NCBI RefSeq assembly: GCF_014205835.1
Contig: NZ_JACHCQ010000011.1
Span: forward strand, 82,064 to 146,063
Origin: Pedobacter sp. AK013
GTDB lineage: Bacteria > Bacteroidota > Bacteroidia > Sphingobacteriales > Sphingobacteriaceae
Length of the DNA: 64,000 nt
Direction: 5' to 3'
Numbering within the stretch: the stretch's first letter is position 1; each line of letters begins with the position of its first letter. The notes under the pieces were generated by a model, which ran no database searches, was not told the origin of the DNA, and saw only the letters and a program-made list of their open reading frames with translations. This document shows, one piece after another, positions 35,764-45,946 of the stretch. The position numbers and the translations under genes were made by a program.

Positions 35764-37416
35764 ATGAAATTAATTAAATCAATATTATATCTGTCATTTA
35801 TTGCAATCTTAGGCACTAGTTGCTCCAAAGATTTAAATGTGGATACACCCGACCAATTTTCTGACGACAATTTTTGGACGAGTGAAAACAATGTTCGGAC
35901 TTATAATTGGGGATTTTATGCCTTGTTTACAGGTTTTGGAACAGGTACAACTGCCGATTTTTATTTCTCAACCCTATCGGATGATCAGAATGCGTCAACA
36001 TTTCAAAATTTTGCATTAACCGCACCAACAACTTCTGCAGATTGGGATTGGACTTATGTTCGTAAAGCCAACATTATGTTGGAGCGGATTAGCCAAGTAC
36101 CGATGAGTGATGAAGCGAAAAAACATTGGAATGGGATTGCGAAATTTTTCAGGGCCATGGATTACTTCAATAAAGTGAAAACTTTTGGTGGCGTGCCTTA
36201 CATCAGCAAGTCATTAGATGTTTCTCAAGCTGATGTGATTTACAAACCTCGCGATAGCCGTCAGCTGGTTATGGATAGTGTTTTAAGTGATATCAATTAT
36301 GCTGTCGCTAATATTCGTGTTAACGATGGTGACAATGTAGTAAACCGTGATGTAGCTTTAGCTTTAAAAGCGAGAATCTGTCTTTTCGAAGGTTCTTATC
36401 GCGTTTATCACACCGAATTATCACTGCCCGATGCTGATAAATTCTTAACCGAAGGTAAAGATGCATGCGAAAAACTGATGACAGGAAAATATCTTTTAAA
36501 TGCTGATTATAGAAGTATTTACAGCTCAATGGATTTAGCAGGAAACAAAGAAGTGTTGCTTTATAAAAAATACTTAGCCGGTGTATTAACGCATTCTGTA
36601 ATTGGATATACCAACAGTACTACTCAAATGAGTGGTTTAACCAAATCAGCTGTTGAGGCTTATCCTGCAACCGATGGTTTACCTATTAGCCAGTCTCCGC
36701 TTTACCAGGGCGATAACACCATTACTACACTTAGAGCAAATAGAGATAACCGCTTATTAGGTACCATTGATAACTTTTTGTGTTATAATGGTACTTTGGT
36801 AAATGGTTATAGCTCAAGTACTGGTTATCGGCCCTCTAAATTTCTAAATCCGGCTTCTAACCAATTAGCACCCTTTAATGAAACCGATGCACCCATTTTT
36901 TACTACCCTGAAGTTTTGCTTAATTATGCAGAAATTACCGCAATCCTTGATCAATTGGGTAAGCTTACCTTTACTCAGGGTGATATGGATAAATCAGTTA
37001 ATCTTTTAAGAACACGCGCAGGAATTACGAAGCTTAATGTTACAGGTGGAGGAAACGTGTCTGCTGGGGCAATTGCCATTGTCGATCCGAAAAGAGATGC
37101 AGATGTTTCTCCTCTGATGTGGGAAATAAGACGTGAGCGTAGAGTAGAATTAATGATGAATGGATTTAGGTATCAGGATTTGATGCGTTGGAAAAAAGGA
37201 AAATACCTAGATAGGGCTCAAAATGTTGAAGCTTTCTTAGGTGCCAAAGTACCTGATAATGGTAAGGTTTTAAGAAATACGGATGGTTATATTGTTCCTT
37301 ACGCTACAACTTTAACCAGAACATTTGTTGATCCGAAAAATTATTTATCGGCAATTCCAACTGCTCAGATTAGTTTGTATCCTTCTAATACGTTACAGCA
37401 AAATCCAGGCTGGTAG
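35764..37416 (+). CDS. SusD/RagB-type surface lipoprotein 3
   Basis: A 550-residue lipoprotein partner of transporter 3. The lipobox is ILGTSCSKDLNVDTPDQF, with Cys near residue 20. The protein is of the classical RagB/SusD type, with FFRAMDYFNKVKTFGGVPYI early, LKARICLFEGSYR in the TPR scaffold, and the C-terminal EIRRERRVELMMNGFRYQDLMRWKKGKYLD. It ends in the typical NPGW. It differs in type from SusD2 and SusD4, so the pairs are not simple recent duplicates of one operon. Confidence 0.92.
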   Translation: MKLIKSILYLSFIAILGTSCSKDLNVDTPDQFSDDNFWTSENNVRTYNWGFYALFTGFGTGTTADFYFSTLSDDQNASTFQNFALTAPTTSADWDWTYVRKANIMLERISQVPMSDEAKKHWNGIAKFFRAMDYFNKVKTFGGVPYISKSLDVSQADVIYKPRDSRQLVMDSVLSDINYAVANIRVNDGDNVVNRDVALALKARICLFEGSYRVYHTELSLPDADKFLTEGKDACEKLMTGKYLLNADYRSIYSSMDLAGNKEVLLYKKYLAGVLTHSVIGYTNSTTQMSGLTKSAVEAYPATDGLPISQSPLYQGDNTITTLRANRDNRLLGTIDNFLCYNGTLVNGYSSSTGYRPSKFLNPASNQLAPFNETDAPIFYYPEVLLNYAEITAILDQLGKLTFTQGDMDKSVNLLRTRAGITKLNVTGGGNVSAGAIAIVDPKRDADVSPLMWEIRRERRVELMMNGFRYQDLMRWKKGKYLDRAQNVEAFLGAKVPDNGKVLRNTDGYIVPYATTLTRTFVDPKNYLSAIPTAQISLYPSNTLQQNPGW

Positions 37417-37438
37417 TTCTTATAGAGAAATACTTTAT

Positions 37439-37472
37439 AACCTCCTCAAATTAATTTTTGAGGAGGTTTTTT
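37439..37472. terminator. Bidirectional terminator between SusD3 and the phosphoesterase
   Basis: AACCTCCTCAAA and TTTGAGGAGGTT form a near-perfect stem with a short loop and a T run. The convergent gene ends at 37481. Confidence 0.9.
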
Positions 37473-37480
37473 TACACTTA

Positions 37481-39313
37481 TTATTTTGTTTTTAACCAAA
37501 CCACTTTACCATCCATGGTACTCACAAGAATGTTTTTACCGTCGATTACACTCACCGTGTTGACCATCGAATTATCTATTTTATGTGCCCAAACGGTACT
37601 TTGTTGTTTAGGGCCAATAGCATAAATCACACCATTTTTCGTGCCGAAAAATACTTTTCCATCTTTTTCGATCAGCATAGAAGGAACATGTTCATATCCA
37701 AAGCCAGCATTGTAGCGCCATAAAATACCCGGATCTTTCGCCTGTGCTTTATAGGCCACAATTTCATCCTGCATGGTTTTTCCGTAAATGATGGTGCTAT
37801 CTGCAGATTGGCCGATTGATTCGCGAACCGTAGCCTCTTTGTTGCGCCAAAGCGTACTACCATTTTTTGCATCAATGGCCGTTAAATAACGATCAGGGGC
37901 TGCAATGTATACAATGTCCTGATAGGCAACCGGAGTTACCATTGCCGGCGAAAACATCCGGTTTGCCTGGCCATTATCCCATTTCCAGCGTAGTTTTCCC
38001 GTGTTGATATCGAGCGCATAAAGGTGCCTGCCCCATGATCCAAAAATAATTTTATCCTGATAAATCAGCGGTTTGCCCACTATAGAACCTTCAACTTCAT
38101 TGAATGCCCAGATTTCTTTCCCTGTTTTAATATCTAAGGACCTAAAGGTATTGTCGCTGCCTCCAATGTATACCCTTTGGCCATTAACTATTGGCGATCC
38201 CAATACCGAATTTGTTGTTTCTTTATGCCAGATTTCTTTTCCAGTTTTTGCATTCAGCGCATAAATATTTCCATCACCCGAACCTAAAATAACCATACCA
38301 TTAACCCCTACAGGAGAAGAATAGATGGCACCTTTAGTTTTAAAGGCCCACATCCTTTTGCCGGTATTCTTGTTCAAGGCTTCCACTAAACCTAAACTGT
38401 TTCCAAAAATAACATTGTTCGAAGTATAAGTTGGCGTATTTACCACATTGGCACTTGAGTGGTAAGACCAAACCTCCTTCGTAGCCGGATATTTATTATT
38501 GAGGGCAAAATCAGGACGATCATATTTTTTTGAGTCGGCCTGAAAGGTTTTTAGTGCAATTTTTCGCCAAACAGGAAGAATTTCCTGTGTTGGTTTTTTG
38601 ACCTGAAAAAACACAGTGTCTTTGGTCATGCTTACAATATTATACCCGCCAATACTATCTTTTGCCCTTAAATTAGAGCGGCCCATGGTCGCTTCAATAC
38701 CTTCAAAATTATAAGGATGGTTGTTGTGCCCGTGGCCGCATATTGCATATTGAATGTTGTATTTTTTTAAACGGTCTGTTGCTTCATACCAATTGTCTAA
38801 ACTGTTATCCAAAGGGTAATGGTTGGCAAAAACAATGGGCATATCTTTAGGGGTGGCTTTAAGTACACTGTCTAACCAAACGGTGGCGTCTCTTGGAATG
38901 TGTCCGTCACTCATCCGTACGTAAGGGCCCGAGGCGCAGGCGATAAAACGGTAACCCTTGTGATCGAAAATAAACTTATCGCTACCAAACTCCTTAATGA
39001 AATTTACACCTCCTGATTCTGACCAACCCGTATCGTGGTTACCCGGAATAATGTGATAGGGTTTGTTTAATTTGGAGAGGATATTTTTAGCTAATCTGAG
39101 CTCATTATTGGTGCCCATTTCGGTAATGTCGCCGGTAATAATTACAAAATCGATGTCTTTCAAAGTATTGATATCTGCAACGGTACGGTTAAGGTCTTCT
39201 TCCCCTGTAGGCGAGCCCACATGCGTATCGGTTACAAAAGCGTATTTAAAATCCTGGGCTTTTGTAGCGAGCGATAATAAAATAGCAAACAGTAAAAGAA
39301 GGTGGTGTTTCAT
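37481..39313 (-). CDS. Secreted metallophosphoesterase fused to a PQQ-type beta-propeller
   Basis: A 610-residue secreted two-domain protein. The signal peptide (MKHHLLLLFAILLSLATKAQ) is followed by a calcineurin-like phosphoesterase (about 22-260) with the metal ligands in FVTDTHVG, ITGDITE, IPGNHDTGW, FANHYPLD and CGHGHNNH. The C-terminal half (about 290-610) has at least six PQQ/WD-type repeats such as SSPVGVNGMVILGSGDGNIYALNAKTGKEIW. The phosphoesterase part may act on a phosphorylated glycan or nucleotide, while the propeller probably binds. It is convergent with SusD3 and divergent from susC4, within the transporter block. The function is inferred only from domains. Confidence 0.87.
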   Translation of the reverse strand: MKHHLLLLFAILLSLATKAQDFKYAFVTDTHVGSPTGEEDLNRTVADINTLKDIDFVIITGDITEMGTNNELRLAKNILSKLNKPYHIIPGNHDTGWSESGGVNFIKEFGSDKFIFDHKGYRFIACASGPYVRMSDGHIPRDATVWLDSVLKATPKDMPIVFANHYPLDNSLDNWYEATDRLKKYNIQYAICGHGHNNHPYNFEGIEATMGRSNLRAKDSIGGYNIVSMTKDTVFFQVKKPTQEILPVWRKIALKTFQADSKKYDRPDFALNNKYPATKEVWSYHSSANVVNTPTYTSNNVIFGNSLGLVEALNKNTGKRMWAFKTKGAIYSSPVGVNGMVILGSGDGNIYALNAKTGKEIWHKETTNSVLGSPIVNGQRVYIGGSDNTFRSLDIKTGKEIWAFNEVEGSIVGKPLIYQDKIIFGSWGRHLYALDINTGKLRWKWDNGQANRMFSPAMVTPVAYQDIVYIAAPDRYLTAIDAKNGSTLWRNKEATVRESIGQSADSTIIYGKTMQDEIVAYKAQAKDPGILWRYNAGFGYEHVPSMLIEKDGKVFFGTKNGVIYAIGPKQQSTVWAHKIDNSMVNTVSVIDGKNILVSTMDGKVVWLKTK

Positions 39314-39694
39314 GGTTTCTTTTTGTTAAATTGTTAACCATAAAAATCGGCATTTCTTAGGGCTTAAAATAGGTTGTAATGCCAATTTTACGTGTTAATA
39401 AATGTATTGCAGGAAGTAAAAATTAAGTTTAAATTAGGAACTAAACTCAAATAAGTCAGATCCGGTAATATTGCCTTTTTACGCTAGGGATTTAAACATA
39501 TCCTGATAAGTTATTTATTCTAAGCCGATTTCGTGGAATACTTTTACATATTGGAACAATTGCCGAACTTTTATGTAAAAAGGCTGAGATGCTTTCTTTT
39601 AGTAAGAAAATATTAGTGATATTTAAGATAAGGCAGTGTTGATCTGCGTTTTTCGTATTAATTCATCAGTTTCTAATCCTTAATTAATCATTTT
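39314..39694. other. Divergent promoter gap before susC4
   Basis: No gene is seen in these 381 bases. The last 85 bases resemble the susC2/susC3 upstream region only partly: TGATATTTAAGATAA at 39617, then CTGCGTTTTT at 39644. The 15-base box and the three-box site are not intact. Confidence 0.4.
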
Positions 39695-42600
39695 ATGAAA
39701 AAAAAACTACTATTCTTGTTTCCGGGGATGTGTTTTTTGGTAGGGCAAATATTTGCCCAGCAGGTGAGCATTTCTGGTAAAGTAACATCAGCGGATGACG
39801 GTACGCCGTTACCGGGTGTTTCAGTAAAAGTTAAAGGGTCTACTGCAGGAATCAGCACCGATTCTGATGGACGTTATACCATTAAAGCCACGAGCGATCA
39901 GATTTTGGTTTTTAGTTATATTGGCTCGATAACCGAAGAACGGCCAATTGGAAGCAACAGGGTAATTAATATTCAGCTAAAACAGGATGCGAAAACGTTA
40001 AATGAGGTGGCGGTAACTGCATTTGGTGTTAAGCAGGAGGTAAGAAGTTTAGGTTTCTCTACCCAAAATGTTAAAGCCAAAGAAATTGTCGATTCGCAAC
40101 AGCCGAATCTGGTAAATGCCATGCAGGGAAAAGTGGCGGGTGTTCAGATCACCAACTCAAGTGGTGCACCAGGTTCATCAGCAAACATTATGATCAGGGG
40201 TGGAAGCTCATTAAGCGGAAATAATCAACCACTTTTTGTGGTAGACGGTATTCCTGTCGACAATTCTACGCCTGTAAGCCAGGCTGGGCTTGCAGCCAGT
40301 ACCGCGCCTGCGTCAAACCGTGCCATTGACATTAACCCCGAAGATATTGAATCATTAACGGTATTAAAAGGGCCTGCTGCTGCTGCGCTTTATGGAATAA
40401 GGGCCGCTTCGGGAGCTATTGTAATTACAACGAAAAAAGGTTCAGGCGGTGCCGCAAAGATTACCTATCAGAATACTTTTTCTTTGGATAATGTAAATCG
40501 GCTACCCGAGCTGCAGGATAAATATAAACAGGGAGAGGCAGGTAATTTTAGCACAACGGCTCCAAATTCTTGGGGTCCGGAATTTGCTGCAAATGAAACC
40601 GTTTATGATAATCTGAACAATTTCTTTAAAACGGCTTTCGCTCAGAGCCACGATCTTTCGGTAAGCGGGAGCTCCGAAAAAAGCACTTTTTATACTTCCG
40701 CTTCACTACTCGATCAGGGCTCTATTGTAGATAATTCCGATTTCAGAAGAAAATCGTTCCGCGTGAATGCCGATACTAAAATTGGCGAAAAACTTACCGT
40801 GGGTGGCTCGGCAAATTACGTACGTACAGATCGTACTTCTGTGCCGCAAGGTAGTGCAAATGGGACAATGGGGGCCTTGTATTAGCCGCGTAATGACGAC
40901 ATGACCAATTACTTAAACCCAAATGGCTCGCAAAGGATTTTCCCCGGGGGGAATGACAATCCCTACTGGACCATTCAGAACAAACCGATTACCAGCGGAA
41001 TCAACCGTTTTATAGGAATAGCCAATGTCAATTACAATCCTTTTAGTTTTTTAAATTTAACCTATCGTCTGGGTACCGATTTGTACACCGAGAATTTTAA
41101 GGCGGTACGTATGCCGGGCACCTTGGAAGCCGATGCCCTGAAAGGTGCTATTGGGCAAAATACCAACACCAATCAGATTACCACATCAACTTTTATAGCC
41201 ACAGCAAAGAAAACTTTCTCGGATGACTACAATTTTAGCTTGGCTATAGGTAATAATATCGAAAATACGAGGGTGCAAACTTTAACGGCTAATGCCATTA
41301 ATTTTATCGATCCAACATTTCCGAGTATAAACAACACCATTGCTACTGATCGTTCTGTTTCTGAAACCTTAAACCGCAGAAGAATTGTAGGGGTATTTGG
41401 TGATTTTAATTTCGACTGGAAAAATATCATTTATGTAAACCTAAGGGCACGGAACGATTGGACATCTACTATTCCGGTGGGCGATAATGCTTTCTTTTAT
41501 CCGGCTATCAGCACCTCTGTTGTGTTAACGGATTTATTGAAAGAGCTTAAGCTGAAATCAGATGATCAGATCTTTTCTTATGGAAAAATAAGGGCGGCTT
41601 ATTCGAATGTGGGTAAAGATGCACCGCCACATGTTACTACTACCTCCCTTGCTGCGGTTACCAACACTTTCACCATCAATCCACGCGGCTTTATTACCAA
41701 TGCCAACAATGCATTTGGAAATCCACAGCTCGTGCCGGAGTTTACCAGGGCATTTGAGGTTGGTGCAGATTTAAGGTTCATTAAAAACCGATTCGGTATC
41801 GATTTTACCTATTACAGAAGTAAATCAGATAATCAGATATTGGCCACCCGGGTGCCGCCTTCAGCCGGAGCTTTCCTTACCTATCTAAATGGCGGGGCTA
41901 TTCAGAACAAGGGGATTGAGGTGGTATTGAATGCACGGGCGATTATTAAAAAAGATTTTAGATGGACCATTGATATTAACTTTGCTCACAATAAATCAAT
42001 TGTGAAAGAACTTCCTGGCGCTTTAGATCGGGTAGAGCTATCTGATGCATGGGTGGCTGCAAATGCTGCTCAGGGTGCCGCATTCTTAAACGGAAGTTTA
42101 TTTGGTATCAATGGTAATGTTTGGAAACGCAATGCTCAGGGACAGCTATTGCTGAGTAATACCGGTTATCCGCAAGTGCAAACAGCTTTAGCTAATATTG
42201 GCGATCGGAATCCCGATTTTACTTCGGGCATTAGCAATACTTTCAATTATAAAAATTTCTCGCTTTCGTTTATGGTTGATATCCGGGTGGGAGGAGATGT
42301 ATTCAATGCAACTGAAAATTCATTGGTCCGCTCGGGCTTAAGTACAAAAACACTAGATCGTGGATCAAAAGTTTTTGATGGAATCATAGAATCTACCGGA
42401 TTACCAAGTGCGATATCGGTTCCCCTAAATCAAAATTATTATCAAACGATCTATGCTAATCAAGGATACGACTTTGTGGAGAATGGAAGTTGGTACAGAT
42501 TGAGATATGCCACCTTAACCTACAACATGCCGAACAGTTTTTTGGCTAAAACGAAATTAAAAGGTTTGGCATTTACAGTAACTGGCAGAAACCTGGTTCT

Positions 42601-42739
42601 GATTACCAAATATTCAGGTGTAGATCCTGAAGTTTCGGGAAGTGGTGCAGGCGTAGGTGGATCGGGCTCTTTCGGGTTCGATAACCTTGGTATTCCTGCT
42701 ACACGTGGAGTAGATATGGGTTTAAGATTAACTTTTTAA
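39695..42739 (+). pseudogene. SusC/RagA-type transporter 4, interrupted by one in-frame amber codon
   Basis: The reading frame of this transporter would encode about 1013 residues but contains a single in-frame TAG at 40883-40885. Both halves are in the same frame. The first half has the signal peptide, ISGKVTSADDGTPLPGVSVKVKG regulatory domain, NEVAVTAFG box and plug (ESLTVLKGPAAAALYGIRAASGAIVITTKK). The second half starts within the barrel (after TAG: PRNDDMTNYLNPNGSQ) and ends MGLRLTF. No frameshift is needed to join them. A one-base change from TTG or TGG would restore it. Possible reasons are a fresh mutation, a sequence error or suppression. SusD4 follows 10 bases later and is intact. 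Confidence 0.88.
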
Positions 42740-42749
42740 TTGCATCGTC

Positions 42750-44345
42750 ATGAAAAATAAAATAATAATAGCATCATTAATCAGTGGTATGTTTTTAACT
42801 ACCTCGTGTAAGAAGTATCTTGATGTAAATAAAGATCCAAATAACCCGACGAAAATTTCTGCAGCAAGCCGTTTGATTGGTGCCATCACCACCTCAAATG
42901 GGGCGGCGTTATGGAGAGGAACCAGAGAAGTTTCAGGGCTTGTTCAGTACGGAACCACTAAATTGCTTACAGGTACAAACCGCAATGCAGAGCAATGGCG
43001 ATTTACCGCCAGTTACTTTCTTTGGCAGAATGCTTATGTATATACCATGCCTAATTGTGTCGATCTGATCAATTTAGGTGAAGAAGAAGGAAGCCCTTAT
43101 TTTGTGGGCGCCGGAAAAACATTGTTAGCCATGAATTTTGGTTTGCTTACCGACCAGTATGGCGCAATTGTGGTTGATGATTATTACGACGGTAAAACCC
43201 AGCTAAATCTGTTGCCTAAAATGCAACAACAACAAGAAGTTTACCAACGTATTGATAAATTGCTGGATGAGGCCATCGTTGCCTTTAGTAGCACAACCAA
43301 CGCTACCGGACTTAATGCCAATGGAGGCGATATTATGTTTCAGGGAGATGTAAGCAAATGGAAAAGATTTGCCTGGGCATTAAAAGCAAGATATCTGAAC
43401 CATTTATCTAAAAAAGGGGCACTGTACAATCCTGCAAAAATTATTGAGGCCTGCAGTAATGCCTTTAATGCAGATGGAATGGATGCGCAGTTTGCTTATT
43501 TATCAGGAGGTATCCAAACAGATGAAAATCCATGGTATAGCTGGGGTGGTTTTGTGCTTACTACAACAGATCCGAATAATGCGCTTTACGATCCACGGTA
43601 TTTTGCATGGAGCCAGTTTTTTGTAAATATGTTATCTTCATTTCCGGTTACCAACACCGTTTTTCAAGATCCCAGGATAAGCAGGATTATGCAGCCTGCT
43701 GCTTCTGATGGGCAATACCGTGGCTTAAAAGCCGGAGCGGGCCTGGCGGGCGGTCAGGGTATATTGGCTAACGGGCAGCCAGGCGATGCCACCAAAACAA
43801 ACGGAAACGATTACGGACGGTTCAGTAATAGTGGGTTTTATACCAAACAAACCTCACCTATTCCTTTTATCACTTATTCTGAAATTAAATTAATCGAAGC
43901 CGAGGCAAAATTACGGTCTAATGATGTGGCTGGTGCCCTTGCTGCTTACGAAGAAGGCGTTAAAGCCAATATGCGTAAACTTGGTGTTAGCGCAACCGAA
44001 ATTAACACTTATTGGACAGCGCAATTAGCGGATGGTTTAACTGCCCATTTTGCAAACCTCACACAAGGTTTAAGCCATATTATGCGCCAAAAATACATCA
44101 CACTTTGCTTAAACCCTGAAACGTGGGTTGATATGCGCAGATCTGATTTTAGCCAGGCAATTTATGGCCCGTCTTTGGTGCGCCCGGTAAATCTGAATAC
44201 TGTGGTTTTTGATGCCAATAATGCAAATCAATGGATAAGGGGAATGGTGTATGAAACCAACGAACAAACCCGTAACCCTGCAGCAGTTGGCGATAATTCA
44301 GAGAAATACCGTTTGTTAACACCACTTTGGTGGGATACCAACTAA
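42750..44345 (+). CDS. SusD-like surface lipoprotein 4
   Basis: A 531-residue lipoprotein of the SusD-like_2 type, partner of transporter 4. The lipobox is MFLTTSCKKYLDVNKDPNNP, with Cys near residue 20; the same DVNKDPNNP phrase is found in many family members. FAWALKARYLNHLSKKG in the scaffold and IMRQKYITLCLNPETWVDMRRSDFS near the C-terminus are conserved. The gene itself shows no damage although its upstream susC has a stop codon, which suggests the stop is recent or not inactivating. Confidence 0.9.
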   Translation: MKNKIIIASLISGMFLTTSCKKYLDVNKDPNNPTKISAASRLIGAITTSNGAALWRGTREVSGLVQYGTTKLLTGTNRNAEQWRFTASYFLWQNAYVYTMPNCVDLINLGEEEGSPYFVGAGKTLLAMNFGLLTDQYGAIVVDDYYDGKTQLNLLPKMQQQQEVYQRIDKLLDEAIVAFSSTTNATGLNANGGDIMFQGDVSKWKRFAWALKARYLNHLSKKGALYNPAKIIEACSNAFNADGMDAQFAYLSGGIQTDENPWYSWGGFVLTTTDPNNALYDPRYFAWSQFFVNMLSSFPVTNTVFQDPRISRIMQPAASDGQYRGLKAGAGLAGGQGILANGQPGDATKTNGNDYGRFSNSGFYTKQTSPIPFITYSEIKLIEAEAKLRSNDVAGALAAYEEGVKANMRKLGVSATEINTYWTAQLADGLTAHFANLTQGLSHIMRQKYITLCLNPETWVDMRRSDFSQAIYGPSLVRPVNLNTVVFDANNANQWIRGMVYETNEQTRNPAAVGDNSEKYRLLTPLWWDTN

Positions 44346-44361
44346 ATTTTTGAAGGACTTT

Positions 44362-44391
44362 GAAAATCCCCATTTTGGGGATTTTCTTTTT
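44362..44391 (+). terminator. Terminator after SusD4
   Basis: GAAAATCCCC and GGGGATTTTC surround ATTTT, followed by TTTTT. It separates the susC4 operon from the amidase. Confidence 0.88.
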
Positions 44392-44403
44392 AACCCGATT
44401 TAG

Positions 44404-45066
44404 ATGAAAAAACTACTTTTCCTATCCTTCTTAACAGCCGTGGTTGCTGGCTGTGCTAAACCAACCTTCCGAACGTTTTATAAACCGGTGATATTCGACG
44501 ATCAGCGTAAGCAGCTTAGTATCGATTACCTGAAGGTTAGGCATGGAATTAAACAAGAAAATGTCATTATTAAACCAGTGATGGTAGTGCTGCACTGGAC
44601 CGCTATTCCAAGTTTAGAGAAAACATTCGATGCTTTTAATCAACCAACTTTACCTGAAGCCAGAAAGGCCATTTCTACGGCTGGATCGTTAAATGTTTCA
44701 AGTCAGTATCTGATCGACAGGGATGGAACAATCTTTCAGTTAATGCCCGATTCTGTATTTGCCCGACATGTTATTGGCTTAAATTACTGTGCTATTGGAG
44801 TAGAAAATGTAGGGAGCGAAAAAGCACCATTAACCGGTAAACAGTTACAGGCAAATGAAAATCTGGTACGGTACCTGAAAACCAAATACCCCATCGAGTA
44901 TATAATTGGACATTATGAGTATAAGCAGTTTATTGGAACAGGCTTATGGAGGGAAAGTGATCCGAACTATCTTACAGAGAAAACAGACCCAGGTAAGTCT
45001 TTTATGAAGAGGATCAGAAATAGATTAAAAGACCTGAATTTAAAGGGAGCGCCAGAGAAAAAATAA
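44404..45066 (+). CDS. N-acetylmuramoyl-L-alanine amidase lipoprotein
   Basis: A 220-residue predicted lipoprotein that should cut the bond between MurNAc and L-alanine of peptidoglycan. The lipobox is TAVVAGCAKPTF (Cys near residue 17). The amidase_2 (PGRP-like) domain has the zinc His in VVLHWTAIPS, RHVIGLNYCAIGVENVG, the second His in IIGHYEYKQF and a late KTDPGKSF. It is only 58 bases after SusD4, across a terminator. A peptidoglycan amidase near the anmK/nagB block fits a cell-wall-fragment theme, although it may simply serve host cell recycling. Confidence 0.88.
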   Translation: MKKLLFLSFLTAVVAGCAKPTFRTFYKPVIFDDQRKQLSIDYLKVRHGIKQENVIIKPVMVVLHWTAIPSLEKTFDAFNQPTLPEARKAISTAGSLNVSSQYLIDRDGTIFQLMPDSVFARHVIGLNYCAIGVENVGSEKAPLTGKQLQANENLVRYLKTKYPIEYIIGHYEYKQFIGTGLWRESDPNYLTEKTDPGKSFMKRIRNRLKDLNLKGAPEKK

Positions 45067-45084
45067 CCTGGCGCTTATTAATCC

Positions 45085-45687
45085 TTATAAAATTTTAAAT
45101 CCTAAACTCAATTGAAATAAGTTAGGTTTTTGCGTGTACTTTTCGCTTTTACTGATGTTTGATAAACCAGCTTCATAACGTAAATCAACCGAAATGCTGC
45201 CTACATCTACACCTGCACCTGCCTGTAGACCCAATGCCTGGTTTTTGTAGTTACTAAAATCGGTTGCCTGTTGGTAAGCCGAACTAAAAGTCGAGTTTTC
45301 ATCCAGGATAAACGAAATAACCGGACCAGCCATTAACCTGAAGTTTAAATTTTTAGCCCCAAATTTTGTTCCCAACAAAACAGGAACATCTAAAGTGGTA
45401 AATTTTACTTTTCCTTCAGCCTGAACTTCATTCCCATTATCCTGGGTAAAGCTGATAAACTTGTTGCCTTTACTTCCAATGTAGGCTTCCGGTTGTACAT
45501 AAAAGCTAGCACCGCCAATACGTGCCCAAGCGCCAATCTGATAGCCTAAACGATTTTCTTCACTTGCGAAATCTGAATTTAACTTGGCTAAGTTAACACC
45601 AGCTTTCACACCGAGATTAAACGTTTGTGCCTGTGATGTTGCCCAACCCAAGGTTAGGAAAACAATAGAGAAGATGATTTTTTTCAT
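45085..45687 (-). CDS. Outer-membrane beta-barrel protein, porin family
   Basis: An outer-membrane barrel of about 200 residues. The frame starts at 45726, but the ATG at 45687 gives a clean signal peptide (MKKIIFSIVFLTLGWATSQAQ) and is preferred. The body is of the OMP_b-brl_2 type: FNLGVKAGVNLAKLNSDF, YVQPEAYIGS, LDVPVLLGTKFGAKNLNFRLMAGPVISFIL, and GLQAGAGVDVGSISVDLRYEAGLSNISKS, ending in FQLSLGFKIL. This is common in Bacteroidota and its ligand is unknown. It is convergent with the amidase; the genes end 18 bases apart. Confidence 0.88.
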   Translation of the reverse strand: MKKIIFSIVFLTLGWATSQAQTFNLGVKAGVNLAKLNSDFASEENRLGYQIGAWARIGGASFYVQPEAYIGSKGNKFISFTQDNGNEVQAEGKVKFTTLDVPVLLGTKFGAKNLNFRLMAGPVISFILDENSTFSSAYQQATDFSNYKNQALGLQAGAGVDVGSISVDLRYEAGLSNISKSEKYTQKPNLFQLSLGFKIL

Positions 45688-45920
45688 GTTGTTTAATTTG
45701 CTTTTTTTTAAGGTTAGTGACTCCATAAATCTCTCAAAATGCCATTTTAGCGTGTTTTTTGGGTTCTGGTTTCATTTTTAAAATTTACACAATGTGGGTT
45801 TTACACCTGATTAAGTTTTATAACGCAGTTTTAACACAATTATCGTGCACTTAGAATTCGCGAATCTCCACTTTTTTTGTCACATCACATAAAAAGGTAT
45901 CAACCTGAACAAATATTTTT

Positions 45921-45928
45921 TACTTTTG
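45921..45928 (+). promoter_or_regulatory. -7 promoter element for the small unknown gene
   Basis: TACTTTTG matches TAnnTTTG and sits 18 bases before the ATG at 45947. No TTTG -33 element is at the correct spacing. Confidence 0.5.
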
Positions 45929-45946
45929 CATCAAATAAAATATGCC

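Noticed and set aside
40901..42739. Second half of SusC4 as a separate gene starting at ATG 40901
   Set aside because: It lacks a signal peptide, plug and TonB box and is in the same frame as the first half; it is the barrel part of one interrupted gene.
45049..45075. Hairpin at the end of the amidase gene as a terminator
   Set aside because: AGCGCCAG/CTGGCGCT can pair, but it overlaps the coding end and has no T run.
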